Assembly (NCBI GenBank): GCA_031396205.1
Contig: JANNKH010000001.1
Location: 1-64,000 of the forward strand
Direction of reading: 5' to 3'
Source of the DNA: CAISIP01 sp031396205
GTDB lineage: Bacteria > Pseudomonadota > Gammaproteobacteria > Burkholderiales > Burkholderiaceae_C
Length of the DNA stretch: 64,000 nucleotides
Below, one piece after another: positions 7,901 through 17,588 of this stretch. How positions within the stretch are numbered: position 1 is the first letter of the stretch; each line of letters begins with the position of its first letter. The notes under the pieces are model-generated. The model was not told the origin of the DNA, ran no database searches, and was given only the letters and a program-made list of their open reading frames with translations. The position numbers were made by a program, and so were the translations under genes.

Positions 7901-10900
7901 ATGGGCGGGCCCGTGAACAAGTTCAGTCCTTCGGCTTGGGCCCTGGGGCGCAGGTCGATCGGACAGCAGCTGGCCGTATTGGTGCTGGTGGCCACACTGC
8001 CGGCATTTGTTGCCTCGATCTGGCATTTGCTGCACGAACGTGAGCGCGACCGGCAGGTTGCGATAGAACAGGTTCGTCAGTTGGCCGACAGCACCGCCAA
8101 CCGGTTGTTGCTGGGCCTGGATGAGCATGCCAAGACGCTGGCGCTGATCGCGGAGCAGCCGCTGGTCAGGGCAATGGAGGTTGGCGTTTGCGATCCGCTG
8201 ATTGGTGGTTTCGTGCGCCTGAACCCGGAGTTCGTGACGATTGGTACCCGGGACTTGCTTGGCAACCCGATCTGCACTTTTCGCCCCGATCCACCCAGCC
8301 GATCCGAACTACAGCGGTTTCCCTGGTTCAAGCCGGCGCTGGATGCCAATGGTTTCCAGGCCAGCGATGCGTTCTTCGCGCCATTGGCCGGTCGCTGGGT
8401 CACGGTGCTGAGCACCCCTATCCGCGATGCTGCGGGACGGCAACAGGGGCTGGTTGTATTGCCGCTGGATCTGCTGGCGTTGAACCAGTCGGTGATGCGG
8501 GATGTGCCCGAGCACGCCCTGATCAGCGTGCTGGACCGCGAGTTCCAGATTATCCTGCGCTCGAGCGAACTGCCGGCGCGCTTAGCCAAACCCGTGATTG
8601 ACGAATTGGGCACGTTGCGTGCAGCGGTGGGTGCTCAAGCCAGTGGCGTCATCGAGATTTCCGACGCGGCCGGGGTGCCGCGGATATTTGCCTACCGGCG
8701 CCTGCCCCAGACCGGCTGGCTCGTAAGTGCCGGATTACCGCGCGCCCAGATCTTTGCCGCCGCGGATGCGGCACTGCGCAACAGCGTGCTCGGCAGCCTG
8801 GCGCTGTTAGGGCTGGCGCTTGCCCTGGCCTGGCGCCTGGCCAGGGGAATCGTACGGCCGCTCGAGGCGATGGCCGCTACCAGTGCCCGGATCGCGGCGG
8901 GCGACATGCAGGCCCGGATGCTGCAATCCGACGCCCCGCCCGATGTGGTCGAACTGGGCGATGCCTTTAACCATATGCTGCAGGCCCGACAAAGGGCCGA
9001 GTCGGCATTGCGGGAGAACGAGGAGAACCTGGCCAGCACGCTGCAGTCGATCGGCGACGCGGTGATAGCAACCGATGTGACGGGCCGGGTGATCCGCATG
9101 AACCCGGCGGCCGAACGCCTGACCGGATGGGATCGCCATCAGGCCAATGGCCAGCCCCTGGACCAGGTGTTCCGGATCAACAGCGCCAGCGGTGGTGGCG
9201 AGGTGGCTAACCCGGTGCGGCGGGTACTGGAGACCGGGGACGTGGTCGGTCTGGCGAACGACACCGAATTGCTGTCGCGCGATGGTTCCCGCTACCACAT
9301 CGCCGACAGCGCCGCGCCGATACGGGACCGGGACGGCAGCATCGTGGGCGTGGTGCTGGTTTTTAGCGACGTGACGGCGCAATATGTGGCGCAGCGCGAC
9401 TTGCGCGAGGCATTCAATTTCCTGCGCCAGATCCTGGACAACCTGCCGTTGGGTTTCAACGTGGTCGACATGCAGGGGCGCTACCAGGAGTGGAATCCGG
9501 CGATGGAGGCACTGCGAGGCCGGCCCAAGGAGGAGATGCTGGGTCGCACGGTGGCCGAAACCTACCCGCGCGAACCGGCTATGTTGTATGACGAAGTGAT
9601 GGACGCCATCGCGCGGACTTACCGGGGCGAGCATGTGCTGCGATCCGATGTTCTGCTGCAGGGCAGCGACCCCCCGGTCTGGACGACGGTGCGCCATGGT
9701 CCGGTACGCAATGCGCAGGGGCAGATCGTCGGCAGCCTGTCGATCGTGCAGGACGTGACGCAGCGCAAACTGGCCGAGTTGTCGTTGCGCGCCAGCCAGG
9801 AGAATCTGGCGATCACGCTGCAGTCGATTGGTGACGCGGTGATGGCCACCGATGTGCAGGGCCGGATCACGCGCATGAATCCGGTGGCCGAGGAGATGAC
9901 CGGCTGGTCCTTGGAGAACGCGCTGGGACTGCCGCTGACCGACGTGTTCCGCATCGTGCATGCCATTACCCGACAGGCGCCAGTCGATCCCGTGCGGCGG
10001 GTGCTCGACAGCGGTGAAGTGGTGGGGCTGGCCAACCATACCGCGTTGTTGTCGCGCGATGGCTTGGAGCGGCAAATCTCGGACAGCGCCGCACCGATCC
10101 GCGACGCCGATGGCCGGCTGGTCGGTGTGGTGCTGGTGTTTAGCGATGTCACCGAACAGTACCGGTTGCAGCGAGTTCTGGTGGAAAGCGAGGAGCGCTA
10201 CCGCGCGCTGGTAGACGCGTCTCCGGTCGCGGTTATCGTACACCAGCACCAGCGGCTGGTGTTCGTCAATCCGGCCGCGGTGCACCTGCTGGCGGCTGCG
10301 GACGCAGCCTCGCTGCTCGGGCGCGCGATTGTCGACTTCGTGCATCCGGAGCAGCACCCGCTGCTGGCGCAGCGCGCGCAACAGGTGCGGGAAGAGCGCG
10401 CCGAATTGCCGATACAGGAGTGGCGCTACCTGCGGGTGGACGGCTCGGTGGTCGACGTGCAGGCCCAGGCCAGTGTGATCCACCTGGACGGCGAGCCGGC
10501 GGTGCAGGTTTCGTTCATGGACATCACCGCAAGCAAGCGCGCGCAGGAGCAGCTACGCGAAAACGAGGCGCGCTTCAGGGCCCTCACCAGCCTGTCGTCG
10601 GACTGGTACTGGGAACAGGACGCGCAGTTCCGCTTTGTGCGCGTCAAGGACGATGAGACGGACTGGACCGCAGCGGCAAGCCAGCACTTCCTGGGTCACA
10701 GCTATATTGGCAAGAAGCGCTGGGAGATGGGCGAGACCCACCTGATGCCTTCGCAATGGGATGCGCACCGCGCCGAGCTGCAGGCACACCGTGAGTTCCG
10801 CGACCTGCAGATGAAGTTCCAGAAGCCGGACGGATCGTTTCGCTGGGCGTCGGTCAGCGGCATGCCGATCTTCGACGCGCAGGGGGTGTTCAGTGGCTAC

Positions 10901-12271
10901 CGCGGCATCGGAAGGGACATCACGGCACAGAAGGCGGCGCAGGAGCAGATCAACGCGCTGGCGTTTTATGACGCCTTGACCGGACTGCCCAATCGTCGGC
11001 TGTTGATCGAGCAGCTCAAGCAGGCGCTGGCGACCCATACCCGCAGCCGCCAGCACGCGGCCCTTTTGTTCATCGACCTGGACAACTTCAAGACCCTCAA
11101 CGATACGCTGGGGCACGAGACCGGCGATCTGCTGCTGCAGCAGGTGGCGCAGCGGGTGTTGTCCTGTGTGCGCGAGGCCGACACCGTGGCGCGGCTCGGT
11201 GGTGACGAATTCGTCGTGATGCTGCAGGGCCTGAGCGAGGAAGCGCTCGATGCCGCTGCCGACGCCGAGCATATCGGCCACAAGATTTTGGCGGCGTTCG
11301 GGCCGGCGTTCCAGCTGTCGGCCCGCGAATACCGCAGCACACCGAGCATCGGCATTACCTTGTTCGGTGGCGGCAGCCAGAGCGTGGAAGACCTGCTCAA
11401 GCAGGCCGATCTGGCGATGTACCAGGCCAAGGCGGCCGGCCGCAATACTTTGCGGATGTTCGATGAAGGGATGCAGGCCGCCGTCGATGCCCGGGCCGCC
11501 CTGGAGTCCGACCTGCGCCTGGCGATCGACCAGCGCCAGTTCGTGTTGCATTTCCAGCCGGTCGTGGGCAGCGGCGGCCTTGTCAACGGCGCCGAGGCGC
11601 TGGTACGATGGCAGCACCCGATGCGCGGGCTGATCCCGCCCGGCCGGTTCATCTCGCTGGCCGAGTCCACCCGGCTCATCGTTCCGTTGGGCCTGTGGGT
11701 GCTCGATACGGCCTGCGCGCAGTTGGCTCGGTGGGGCGCCCGGGATCCGACCCGGCACCTGACATTGGCGGTGAACGTCAGTGCCCACCAGTTCATGGAA
11801 CCGGACTTCGTGGCCCAGGTCGAGGGCGCTCTCGCGCGCAGCGGAGCCAACCCTGCGCAGCTGAAACTGGAGCTGACCGAGAGCCTGTTGGCGGACAACA
11901 TTGGTGAGGTCATACGCAAGATGTCGGCGCTGCGCGCGCGCGGAGTCGCGTTCTCGCTCGACGATTTCGGTACCGGGTATTCGTCGCTGAGTTATCTCAA
12001 GTTGCTGCCGCTGGCCCATCTCAAGATCGACCAGTCCTTTGTGCGCGACCTGCTGGTGGACCCGAACGATGCTGCAATCGCACGGACCATCGTGGCCCTG
12101 GGTGCGAGCCTGGGGCTGGCCGTGATTGCCGAGGGTGTCGAGACCGAAGGACAGCACCAGTTCCTGCTGGCCACGGGTTGCGATACCTTTCAGGGCTACC
12201 TGTTCGCACCACCAGTCCCCATCGCCGAGTTCGAGGCCTTGCTGGACGCGCCGCTTCCGCGCCGGCGCTGA
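7901..12271 (+). CDS. Membrane multi-PAS GGDEF-EAL cyclic-di-GMP protein
   Basis: A 1456-residue protein that could both make and break cyclic di-GMP. Order: transmembrane helix near residues 20-40; a periplasmic Cache-like sensor to about 285; a second helix near 295-315; HAMP near 315-365; PAS units starting near 376, 513, 635, 765 and 890; a GGDEF domain with intact GGDEF at 1100-1104 and an inhibitory-site motif READ five residues before it; and an EAL domain with E1232-A-L. Both catalytic motifs are intact, so dual or conditional activity is possible. The first and third PAS units are near-duplicates. The start could be the ATG at 7901 or the GTG at 7913. It stands alone, convergent with the lipoprotein gene. 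Confidence 0.93.
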   Translation: MGGPVNKFSPSAWALGRRSIGQQLAVLVLVATLPAFVASIWHLLHERERDRQVAIEQVRQLADSTANRLLLGLDEHAKTLALIAEQPLVRAMEVGVCDPLIGGFVRLNPEFVTIGTRDLLGNPICTFRPDPPSRSELQRFPWFKPALDANGFQASDAFFAPLAGRWVTVLSTPIRDAAGRQQGLVVLPLDLLALNQSVMRDVPEHALISVLDREFQIILRSSELPARLAKPVIDELGTLRAAVGAQASGVIEISDAAGVPRIFAYRRLPQTGWLVSAGLPRAQIFAAADAALRNSVLGSLALLGLALALAWRLARGIVRPLEAMAATSARIAAGDMQARMLQSDAPPDVVELGDAFNHMLQARQRAESALRENEENLASTLQSIGDAVIATDVTGRVIRMNPAAERLTGWDRHQANGQPLDQVFRINSASGGGEVANPVRRVLETGDVVGLANDTELLSRDGSRYHIADSAAPIRDRDGSIVGVVLVFSDVTAQYVAQRDLREAFNFLRQILDNLPLGFNVVDMQGRYQEWNPAMEALRGRPKEEMLGRTVAETYPREPAMLYDEVMDAIARTYRGEHVLRSDVLLQGSDPPVWTTVRHGPVRNAQGQIVGSLSIVQDVTQRKLAELSLRASQENLAITLQSIGDAVMATDVQGRITRMNPVAEEMTGWSLENALGLPLTDVFRIVHAITRQAPVDPVRRVLDSGEVVGLANHTALLSRDGLERQISDSAAPIRDADGRLVGVVLVFSDVTEQYRLQRVLVESEERYRALVDASPVAVIVHQHQRLVFVNPAAVHLLAAADAASLLGRAIVDFVHPEQHPLLAQRAQQVREERAELPIQEWRYLRVDGSVVDVQAQASVIHLDGEPAVQVSFMDITASKRAQEQLRENEARFRALTSLSSDWYWEQDAQFRFVRVKDDETDWTAAASQHFLGHSYIGKKRWEMGETHLMPSQWDAHRAELQAHREFRDLQMKFQKPDGSFRWASVSGMPIFDAQGVFSGYRGIGRDITAQKAAQEQINALAFYDALTGLPNRRLLIEQLKQALATHTRSRQHAALLFIDLDNFKTLNDTLGHETGDLLLQQVAQRVLSCVREADTVARLGGDEFVVMLQGLSEEALDAAADAEHIGHKILAAFGPAFQLSAREYRSTPSIGITLFGGGSQSVEDLLKQADLAMYQAKAAGRNTLRMFDEGMQAAVDARAALESDLRLAIDQRQFVLHFQPVVGSGGLVNGAEALVRWQHPMRGLIPPGRFISLAESTRLIVPLGLWVLDTACAQLARWGARDPTRHLTLAVNVSAHQFMEPDFVAQVEGALARSGANPAQLKLELTESLLADNIGEVIRKMSALRARGVAFSLDDFGTGYSSLSYLKLLPLAHLKIDQSFVRDLLVDPNDAAIARTIVALGASLGLAVIAEGVETEGQHQFLLATGCDTFQGYLFAPPVPIAEFEALLDAPLPRRR

Positions 12272-12276
12272 GGGTG

Positions 12277-12300
12277 TGCGAGGCAGTCGATTGCCTCGCA
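12277..12300. terminator. Perfect hairpin between convergent genes
   Basis: TGCGAGGCA at 12277-12285 and TGCCTCGCA at 12292-12300 form a perfect 9-pair stem with loop GTCGAT, six bases after the GGDEF-EAL stop and about 40 bases beyond the end of the convergent lipoprotein gene. It is placed to serve both directions. No T-run is present. Confidence 0.5.
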
Positions 12301-12341
12301 TACTCTGAGCCGACGGTCGCCCGCCTGCGGGCCTGCGTGGG

Positions 12342-13946
12342 TCAATGGTCGGTGGGTGGCGCTTGCAGCACGAAGCGCTGTTCGATCAGACGCGCATCGT
12401 CGAAGTGGCGTCGTCCGACAAAGGCGGTCGCATGGCGTCCCCATTGGCGCATCGAACCGGCGCGCGCAATGCCCATGGGCCAGAACAGCCAGGCTTCGCC
12501 GCGATCCGTTCCCGGGATGAAGCCGCGCGCGTCGAAGACGCCGCGGCGACTGCCATCGGGCAGGGGCAAGGCGCGCAATGTGTCATACGCACGCCAGGCA
12601 TAGGACGTGTCGGCGTGGGCATCGGCGGGTGCAGGTTCCAGTGCCTGCAGATAGTGGGTAGCGCTTGCCAGGCGCAATACCAGATGCTGACCCGGTTGCA
12701 GCGCAGGCGCGCGCGCCGGGCTGAACGCCCATTCAGCCAGCGGGTCCGGCGCCGGCCTGGGCTGGATCCACGGCTGCGCAAAAAACTGGTGGTAACAACC
12801 ACAGGGGTGGATGCTGTCGTACACCAGCGGCACGCCGTCCGGCGACAGGGTCACACGCCAAACCAGGCCGTCGATTCGCCCCGCCAACAGGTCGATGGGT
12901 TGCGTCGTCGCCGAGCGTGCGCCGAACCAGACGGTATAGACCAGTTGCAGCAGGCTGGCGCTGCCATGGCGGGTAAAGGCCACCTGTCGGTACAGCACCG
13001 GCCTATCGGTATCCACGATCGGCAAACCGGCGGTCGGACCTGAATGCGGGTCAGGCCAGGTCAGGGCCCCGGGGCGGTCGTCGTTGCTGGCCTGGCCTAC
13101 GTCGAGGATCGGCGCGAAATGCGCAAACAAGACATCCAATTGCGCATCCGACGGCGCTGGAACCGCCAACGGGTCGTCCGCCGGCGCACGCAGCATGGCC
13201 CGCAACTGCTCTGTGCTGACCTGGTCGGGCGCAGGGCGCCATGGTGGCCGCAGGCGCAGACGACGTTCGTTGTTGTCGGCGGGCGCGGCGCTCCCAAACC
13301 CATTGCTCACGCTGCGTTCGAACTGCCGCACGCCGATGAGAAACGGTATGCGCGTCAATGGGTACAAGCCCAGGACGCGATACGCGGTGACGTAGTCGTC
13401 CGGCACCGCCAGCCCCGCCAGCATCGCGTGGGTAGCTCCAGGCTGGGCCAGCGCCGCCTGGAGCAACAACGCGCCGCACAAGCGGGTTTTGCGCAACAGG
13501 GCATGGGGCGCGGCATCGCCTGGCACAAATTCGGCCAGACGCAGCCGCGCGCTTTGCGGCAGGTTATGAATTTCGAAGCCGCGCGCCTCCAGATCCAGTG
13601 ACAGCAGCCGCGCCGCCAATGCGCGGTGTACGGCTGCGGCGGTGGCCGCTATCGGCGACGCCGGCAAACGGTCGCGCAAGGACGCGCTGAATCGGTCGAC
13701 ACGCAAATGCGGATAGCCCGGCACCGGCGCCGCAGCGGCGTCGCGCACGCCGGCGTCGAAGGTGGCGGCATCGAGTGCGGCATACCAGGCCTGGCAAGCG
13801 CGGGTCGGCGCATCGGCGGCCGGCGGCGTTATCGCTTCCTGACGAACCGCAAGGGCGCAACCGGAGCATACTGCCAGCAGCAGCACGAGCTGGCACCAGC
13901 CCATGCCACGCCAGAGCGAACGGCTTGGTAGTGCAATGGTAGTCAT
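12342..13946 (-). CDS. Predicted lipoprotein of unknown function
   Basis: About 534 residues from the ATG at 13946 (a GTG at 13961 is an alternative). I do not recognise a named family. The N-terminus has a positively charged region, a hydrophobic stretch LVLLLAV and then CSGC, which fits a lipobox with the second Cys as the lipidated residue, so a membrane-anchored periplasmic or outer-membrane location is likely. The body is soluble and Arg/Ala/Pro-rich, with a C-terminal half containing YDSIHPCGCYHQFF, where two Cys and two His cluster. It follows the SRPBCC gene by about 40 bases and ends the leftward arg-kyn run. The codon use matches neighbours, so no sign of recent transfer. Confidence 0.7.
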   Translation of the reverse strand: MTTIALPSRSLWRGMGWCQLVLLLAVCSGCALAVRQEAITPPAADAPTRACQAWYAALDAATFDAGVRDAAAAPVPGYPHLRVDRFSASLRDRLPASPIAATAAAVHRALAARLLSLDLEARGFEIHNLPQSARLRLAEFVPGDAAPHALLRKTRLCGALLLQAALAQPGATHAMLAGLAVPDDYVTAYRVLGLYPLTRIPFLIGVRQFERSVSNGFGSAAPADNNERRLRLRPPWRPAPDQVSTEQLRAMLRAPADDPLAVPAPSDAQLDVLFAHFAPILDVGQASNDDRPGALTWPDPHSGPTAGLPIVDTDRPVLYRQVAFTRHGSASLLQLVYTVWFGARSATTQPIDLLAGRIDGLVWRVTLSPDGVPLVYDSIHPCGCYHQFFAQPWIQPRPAPDPLAEWAFSPARAPALQPGQHLVLRLASATHYLQALEPAPADAHADTSYAWRAYDTLRALPLPDGSRRGVFDARGFIPGTDRGEAWLFWPMGIARAGSMRQWGRHATAFVGRRHFDDARLIEQRFVLQAPPTDH

Positions 13947-13986
13947 GCCACTGGCATCCACTCGACCCTATCGACGGCTGGGAAGA

Positions 13987-14637
13987 TCATCGCGCCAGCC
14001 GACGATCCGGCACCACGGCCGGTGGCCGGTTGCCGGCGCGGCGTTCGATCTCGCGCACCATGCCGGCGAACTGCTCCTCGATCGACAGCCGGGTCAGGGC
14101 CGTGTTGATCAGTGGTGGCAGCTCGGCCTCGGGAGAGATGCTGCCGGTCCATCGCAGCTGCACCTGTTGACCAGACACCGGGATCGCTTCGTAGCGGCCC
14201 CGCAAGTAGCGCAGGGTGCCAGCGATGCGCCGCACTTCAACCACATGGGGTGGGCGTTCGGTCGATTCCAGCGTCACCACGATCGGCACGGTCAGGAACA
14301 GGAATCGGGCCTGGCCGGTCTGCGCCACCGTCACCCGTGACCCGTCGCGGGCGATGACGCGGCTGCTCGCGAGCCCGGGAATGAACTCTGGCAGACGTTC
14401 ATAGTCGGTCAGCGTGGACCAGACGATCGACAACGGTGCGTTGACCAGCGCCAGCGCCCGCACCTCGATCAACGCGCCATTGCGCTGGGCCTGCACGTCG
14501 AATCGGACATTGTCCTGTGCGGCCGTCGGCGACAGCAGCAGCAACATGTTCGACAAAAGCAGCACGATCCGCCAGACGCCCGGTCGCCCGGTCAGGAGGC
14601 GGCTGGCAGAAAAAAATCGGGGGTACGTCTCTCGCAT
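13987..14637 (-). CDS. SRPBCC (START-like, COQ10/polyketide cyclase) family protein
   Basis: A 216-residue protein with an N-terminal hydrophobic segment (about residues 20-41, RIVLLLSNMLLLLSPTAAQ) that looks like a signal peptide, cutting after TAA-type residues, followed by a lipid-binding SRPBCC domain. The helix-grip fold is indicated by APLSIVWSTLTDYERLPEFIPGL, common to COQ10-like proteins, and by a C-terminal helix TALTRLSIEEQFAGMVREIERR. Such proteins bind hydrophobic ligands. Being exported and next to a lipoprotein gene, it may act in the periplasm; that pairing is inference. Confidence 0.8.
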   Translation of the reverse strand: MRETYPRFFSASRLLTGRPGVWRIVLLLSNMLLLLSPTAAQDNVRFDVQAQRNGALIEVRALALVNAPLSIVWSTLTDYERLPEFIPGLASSRVIARDGSRVTVAQTGQARFLFLTVPIVVTLESTERPPHVVEVRRIAGTLRYLRGRYEAIPVSGQQVQLRWTGSISPEAELPPLINTALTRLSIEEQFAGMVREIERRAGNRPPAVVPDRRLAR

Positions 14638-14715
14638 GGTGGTGTCGAGCCAGTGTACGGCCCCACTCGAGCATCCGTTGCCGGCGGGTTTTTCGCGCGA
14701 CGGGCGTCGCCCTGC

Positions 14716-15564
14716 CTACAGCGAGGTTCGTAGTGACCAGATCTCGGGAAACAGCACCACATCGAGCATCCTGCGCAAATAGCTGACGCCGCCGGTGCCG
14801 CCGGTACCGCGCTTGAAACCGATCACCCGTTCGACCGTGGTGACATGCCTGAAGCGCCACAGGCGAAACGCGTCTTCCAGGTCGGTCAACTCCTCGCCCA
14901 ACTGGTACAGGTCCCAGTGATGCTTGGGCTCACGGTACACCACCAGCCAGGCCTGCACCACAGCATCGTCGGCCTGATAGGGCAGGGTCCAGTCGCGCGC
15001 CAGATGGCTGTGCGGCACCGCGATGCCACGGCGCGCGAGCAGCGCCAGGGCCTGGTCGTACAACGATGGCGATTCGAAGGCCGCCTGGACCCTGGCCAGC
15101 AGATCGGGCCGGTGCTGGTGCGGCTTGAGCATTGCCGCGTTCTTGTTTCCCAATGCGAACTCGATGCAGCGGTACTGTGCGCTCTGAAAGCCGCTGGAGT
15201 TGGCCAGGTAGGGACGAATCGCGCTGTATTCGGGCGGTGTCATGGTGGCCAGCACATCCCAGGCGTGTACCAGTTGCTCCATGATCTTGCTGACCCGTGC
15301 CAGCATCTTGAAGGCGCTTCCCAGTTCGTCCTGCGCCACACAACGGATCGCTGCCTGCAGTTCGTGCAGCATCAGCTTCATCCACAACTCGCTGGTCTGG
15401 TGCTGGATGATGAACAGCATCTCGTTGTGGTCCGGCGAGCGCGGCTGTTGAGCGCCCAGGATCTGGTCTAGGTGCAGGTAGTCGCCATAGCTCATGGACT
15501 GGCTGAAATCCAGCTGCGCGTTCTCCTGTGCAACGATGTTCTCGGGGGTGGGGGAGCTTGTCAT
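14716..15564 (-). CDS. kynA: Tryptophan 2,3-dioxygenase KynA
   Basis: The haem enzyme opens the indole ring of L-tryptophan to give N-formylkynurenine. The 282-residue protein has the family segments MSYGDYLHLDQIL (substrate pocket, about residue 25), EMLFIIQHQTSELWMKL, and LWRFRHVTTVERVIGFKRGTG, where the His is the expected haem ligand, ending with the GTGGTGG loop. Its ATG follows the kynU stop with no intervening base (TGAATG). It is the last enzyme gene of the kynB-kynU-kynA set. Confidence 0.96.
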   Translation of the reverse strand: MTSSPTPENIVAQENAQLDFSQSMSYGDYLHLDQILGAQQPRSPDHNEMLFIIQHQTSELWMKLMLHELQAAIRCVAQDELGSAFKMLARVSKIMEQLVHAWDVLATMTPPEYSAIRPYLANSSGFQSAQYRCIEFALGNKNAAMLKPHQHRPDLLARVQAAFESPSLYDQALALLARRGIAVPHSHLARDWTLPYQADDAVVQAWLVVYREPKHHWDLYQLGEELTDLEDAFRLWRFRHVTTVERVIGFKRGTGGTGGVSYLRRMLDVVLFPEIWSLRTSL

Positions 15565-16881
15565 TCAGGTTACCGCCAGTTTCAGGTTGAACCGGTCTTG
15601 GCGCCACTCGTCGCTCTCCAGCACCTGGCGCAGATGCTCGACCGCATGCCAGGTGTCGGCGTAGGTGGTGTACAGCGGCGTGAAGCCAAAGCGCAGTATG
15701 TCCACATGATCCGGGCTGCCTTGCGGGGCCTGCGGGTCGCCGGCGCGGAAGTCGCCGATGACGCCACGCGCGATCAGTGCCTGCATGATCGGGTAGGCGC
15801 CCTGGGCGTGTGCCAGGCTGACCTGCGACCCGCGCCGTGCATGTTCCCGCGGCGTCATCGGTTCCAGCGCATGGCCGGCGCAGCGTTGTTCCACCAGGGT
15901 CATGAACAGGTCGGTCAGTGCCAGGGACTTGGTCCGCAGTGCCTGCATGGCCCGCTCGCCGCCCGCGCCCATGCCGGCCGCCAGCACGCTGTCGACGCCG
16001 CATTCGAGCGCGCGCATGCTCAGGATCGGCTGGGTTCCGCACAGGTAGCGGTTGATGCCCGCGGCCGGTTCGTACTGGCGCGTGAATGCAAAGGGCGCCG
16101 CATGCCCGAACCAGCCCGACAGCGGCTGCCAGACGCGGTCGCTGTGGCGTGGATGGACCCAAACGAAGGCCGGTGCGCCCGGTCCGCCGTTGAGGAACTT
16201 GTAGCCGCATCCAACGGCGAAATCCGCCTGCGCAGACTCTAGCGCGACCGGTACGGCGCCCGCGCTGTGCGCCAGGTCCCATACCACCAGCGCGCCCGCG
16301 GCATGCGCATGGGCTGTCATGGCCGGCATGTCGAACATGGCGCCGGTACGGTAGTTGACGTGCGTGAGCATCAGGACCGCGACGTCGTCTGTCAGCGCAT
16401 CGGCAAGCTCGCCGGCGTCGACCAGTTGCAGTTCGCAACCGTGTTGGCGGCACAGGGATTGCGCGATATACAGGTCGGTCGGAAAGTTGCTGCGTTCGCT
16501 GAGCACCCGCTTGCGCCGCGGGGCGTCCTGACCGGCGATGTTCAGCGCGGCGCTCAGCACCTTGTACAGGTTGATCGACGTGGTGTCGGTGGCAACCACG
16601 CAGCCTCGGGACGCGCCGATCAGCGTGGCGATCTTGTCGCCGATGCGTTGCGGCAGGCTGATCCAGCCGGCATCGTTCCAGGAGCGGATCAGGCCGGTGC
16701 CCCATTCGTCGGTCACGGCCCGCGCAACGGCTGCGGCCGCAGTGCGCGGCATGGCACCCAGTGAGTTGCCGTCCAGATAGACGACGCCATCGGGAATATG
16801 GAACTGCGCCCGCAGATTGCGCAGCGGATCCTGGGCATCCCGACGATTGCAGTCATCCAGGGTAATGGGTGTCGGGGTCAT
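15565..16881 (-). CDS. kynU: Kynureninase KynU
   Basis: A PLP enzyme that cleaves kynurenine to anthranilate and alanine. The 438-residue product starts at the ATG at 16881 (MTPTPITLDDCNRRDAQDPL); an upstream start at 16968 would overlap kynB and lacks family sequence. YLDGNSLGAMP lies near residue 40 and the PLP lysine is in FAVGCGYKFLNGGPGAP. It follows kynB by about 46 bases and is directly abutted by kynA. Together with KynB and KynA it completes tryptophan-to-anthranilate conversion; nothing in the window handles anthranilate further. Confidence 0.96.
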   Translation of the reverse strand: MTPTPITLDDCNRRDAQDPLRNLRAQFHIPDGVVYLDGNSLGAMPRTAAAAVARAVTDEWGTGLIRSWNDAGWISLPQRIGDKIATLIGASRGCVVATDTTSINLYKVLSAALNIAGQDAPRRKRVLSERSNFPTDLYIAQSLCRQHGCELQLVDAGELADALTDDVAVLMLTHVNYRTGAMFDMPAMTAHAHAAGALVVWDLAHSAGAVPVALESAQADFAVGCGYKFLNGGPGAPAFVWVHPRHSDRVWQPLSGWFGHAAPFAFTRQYEPAAGINRYLCGTQPILSMRALECGVDSVLAAGMGAGGERAMQALRTKSLALTDLFMTLVEQRCAGHALEPMTPREHARRGSQVSLAHAQGAYPIMQALIARGVIGDFRAGDPQAPQGSPDHVDILRFGFTPLYTTYADTWHAVEHLRQVLESDEWRQDRFNLKLAVT

Positions 16882-16927
16882 GGCAGGGTCGTGTGGATGA
16901 TTGGCATGGATGGCAGCCGCAAGTCGG

Positions 16928-17578
16928 CTAAATGGTCCTGGCTTGGCTTTTGGCACAGGGCAGTTCACGCAGTACCGCGCGCACAGGGCTGGCGTCGGCG
17001 CTGGTCAGTTTGAGCGGCAGGGCGATCAGCTCATAGTCGCCCGCCGGAACGGCGTCGAGCACCAGGTTTTCCAGCACCCGCATGTCGTGTTGCAGCAACT
17101 GGTGGTGCGCGTCAAGCGCACCGCTGGTTGCAGGGTCGACGCTGGCGGTATCGATACCTACCAGCGTCACGCCGCGGGATGCCAGCAGCGCAATGGTCTG
17201 GGGCGCGAATGCGGTGAATGGTTCCCAGCTTTGGCGCGCGGCGTGCGAGGTGCGCACCAGCACCCGGGCCGGCAGTTGGTCCAGTGATGCGGCAATATGG
17301 CACGGTTCGATCAAGGGACCACAGTCGATACAGTGGATCACCCGGCACGGCCCCAGGTAGGGTTCCAGTGCCACAGCGCCGATGGCCGGCGCGCCGTTGG
17401 CGTAATGCAGCGGTGCGTCGGCATGGGCACCGGTGTGCGGCGACAGCGTGATGCGGCTGACGTTGACCGGGCAGTCCGGGCCGAGCGTGAAGTGGGCCTG
17501 TTGGCCATAGGGCGTGTCGCCGGGAAAGACCGCGGCAGCGCTATCGATGGCAGGAGAGATGTCCCAGATTTTTGGCAT
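16928..17578 (-). CDS. kynB: Kynurenine formamidase KynB
   Basis: KynB, a metal-dependent cyclase-family hydrolase, removes the formyl group from N-formylkynurenine. The 216-residue protein carries the metal-binding motif SPHTGAHADAPLHY near residue 47 and begins with the typical IWDISPAIDSAAAVFPGDTP. Its start is only 10 bases after the argF stop, so it probably shares the argD-argF transcript. The gene order kynB-kynU-kynA is common in beta- and gammaproteobacteria. Confidence 0.95.
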   Translation of the reverse strand: MPKIWDISPAIDSAAAVFPGDTPYGQQAHFTLGPDCPVNVSRITLSPHTGAHADAPLHYANGAPAIGAVALEPYLGPCRVIHCIDCGPLIEPCHIAASLDQLPARVLVRTSHAARQSWEPFTAFAPQTIALLASRGVTLVGIDTASVDPATSGALDAHHQLLQHDMRVLENLVLDAVPAGDYELIALPLKLTSADASPVRAVLRELPCAKSQARTI

Positions 17579-17588
17579 GGCGCAGCGC

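Noticed and set aside
8807..12301. Two very long leftward open frames opposite the GGDEF-EAL gene
   Set aside because: The rightward frame has every expected domain motif; the antisense products are Arg/Gln/His-rich without family features.
14930..16705. 591-codon leftward open frame over kynU and kynA
   Set aside because: Out of frame with both real genes and spans their junction; the product is Arg/Gly/Ala-rich without motifs.
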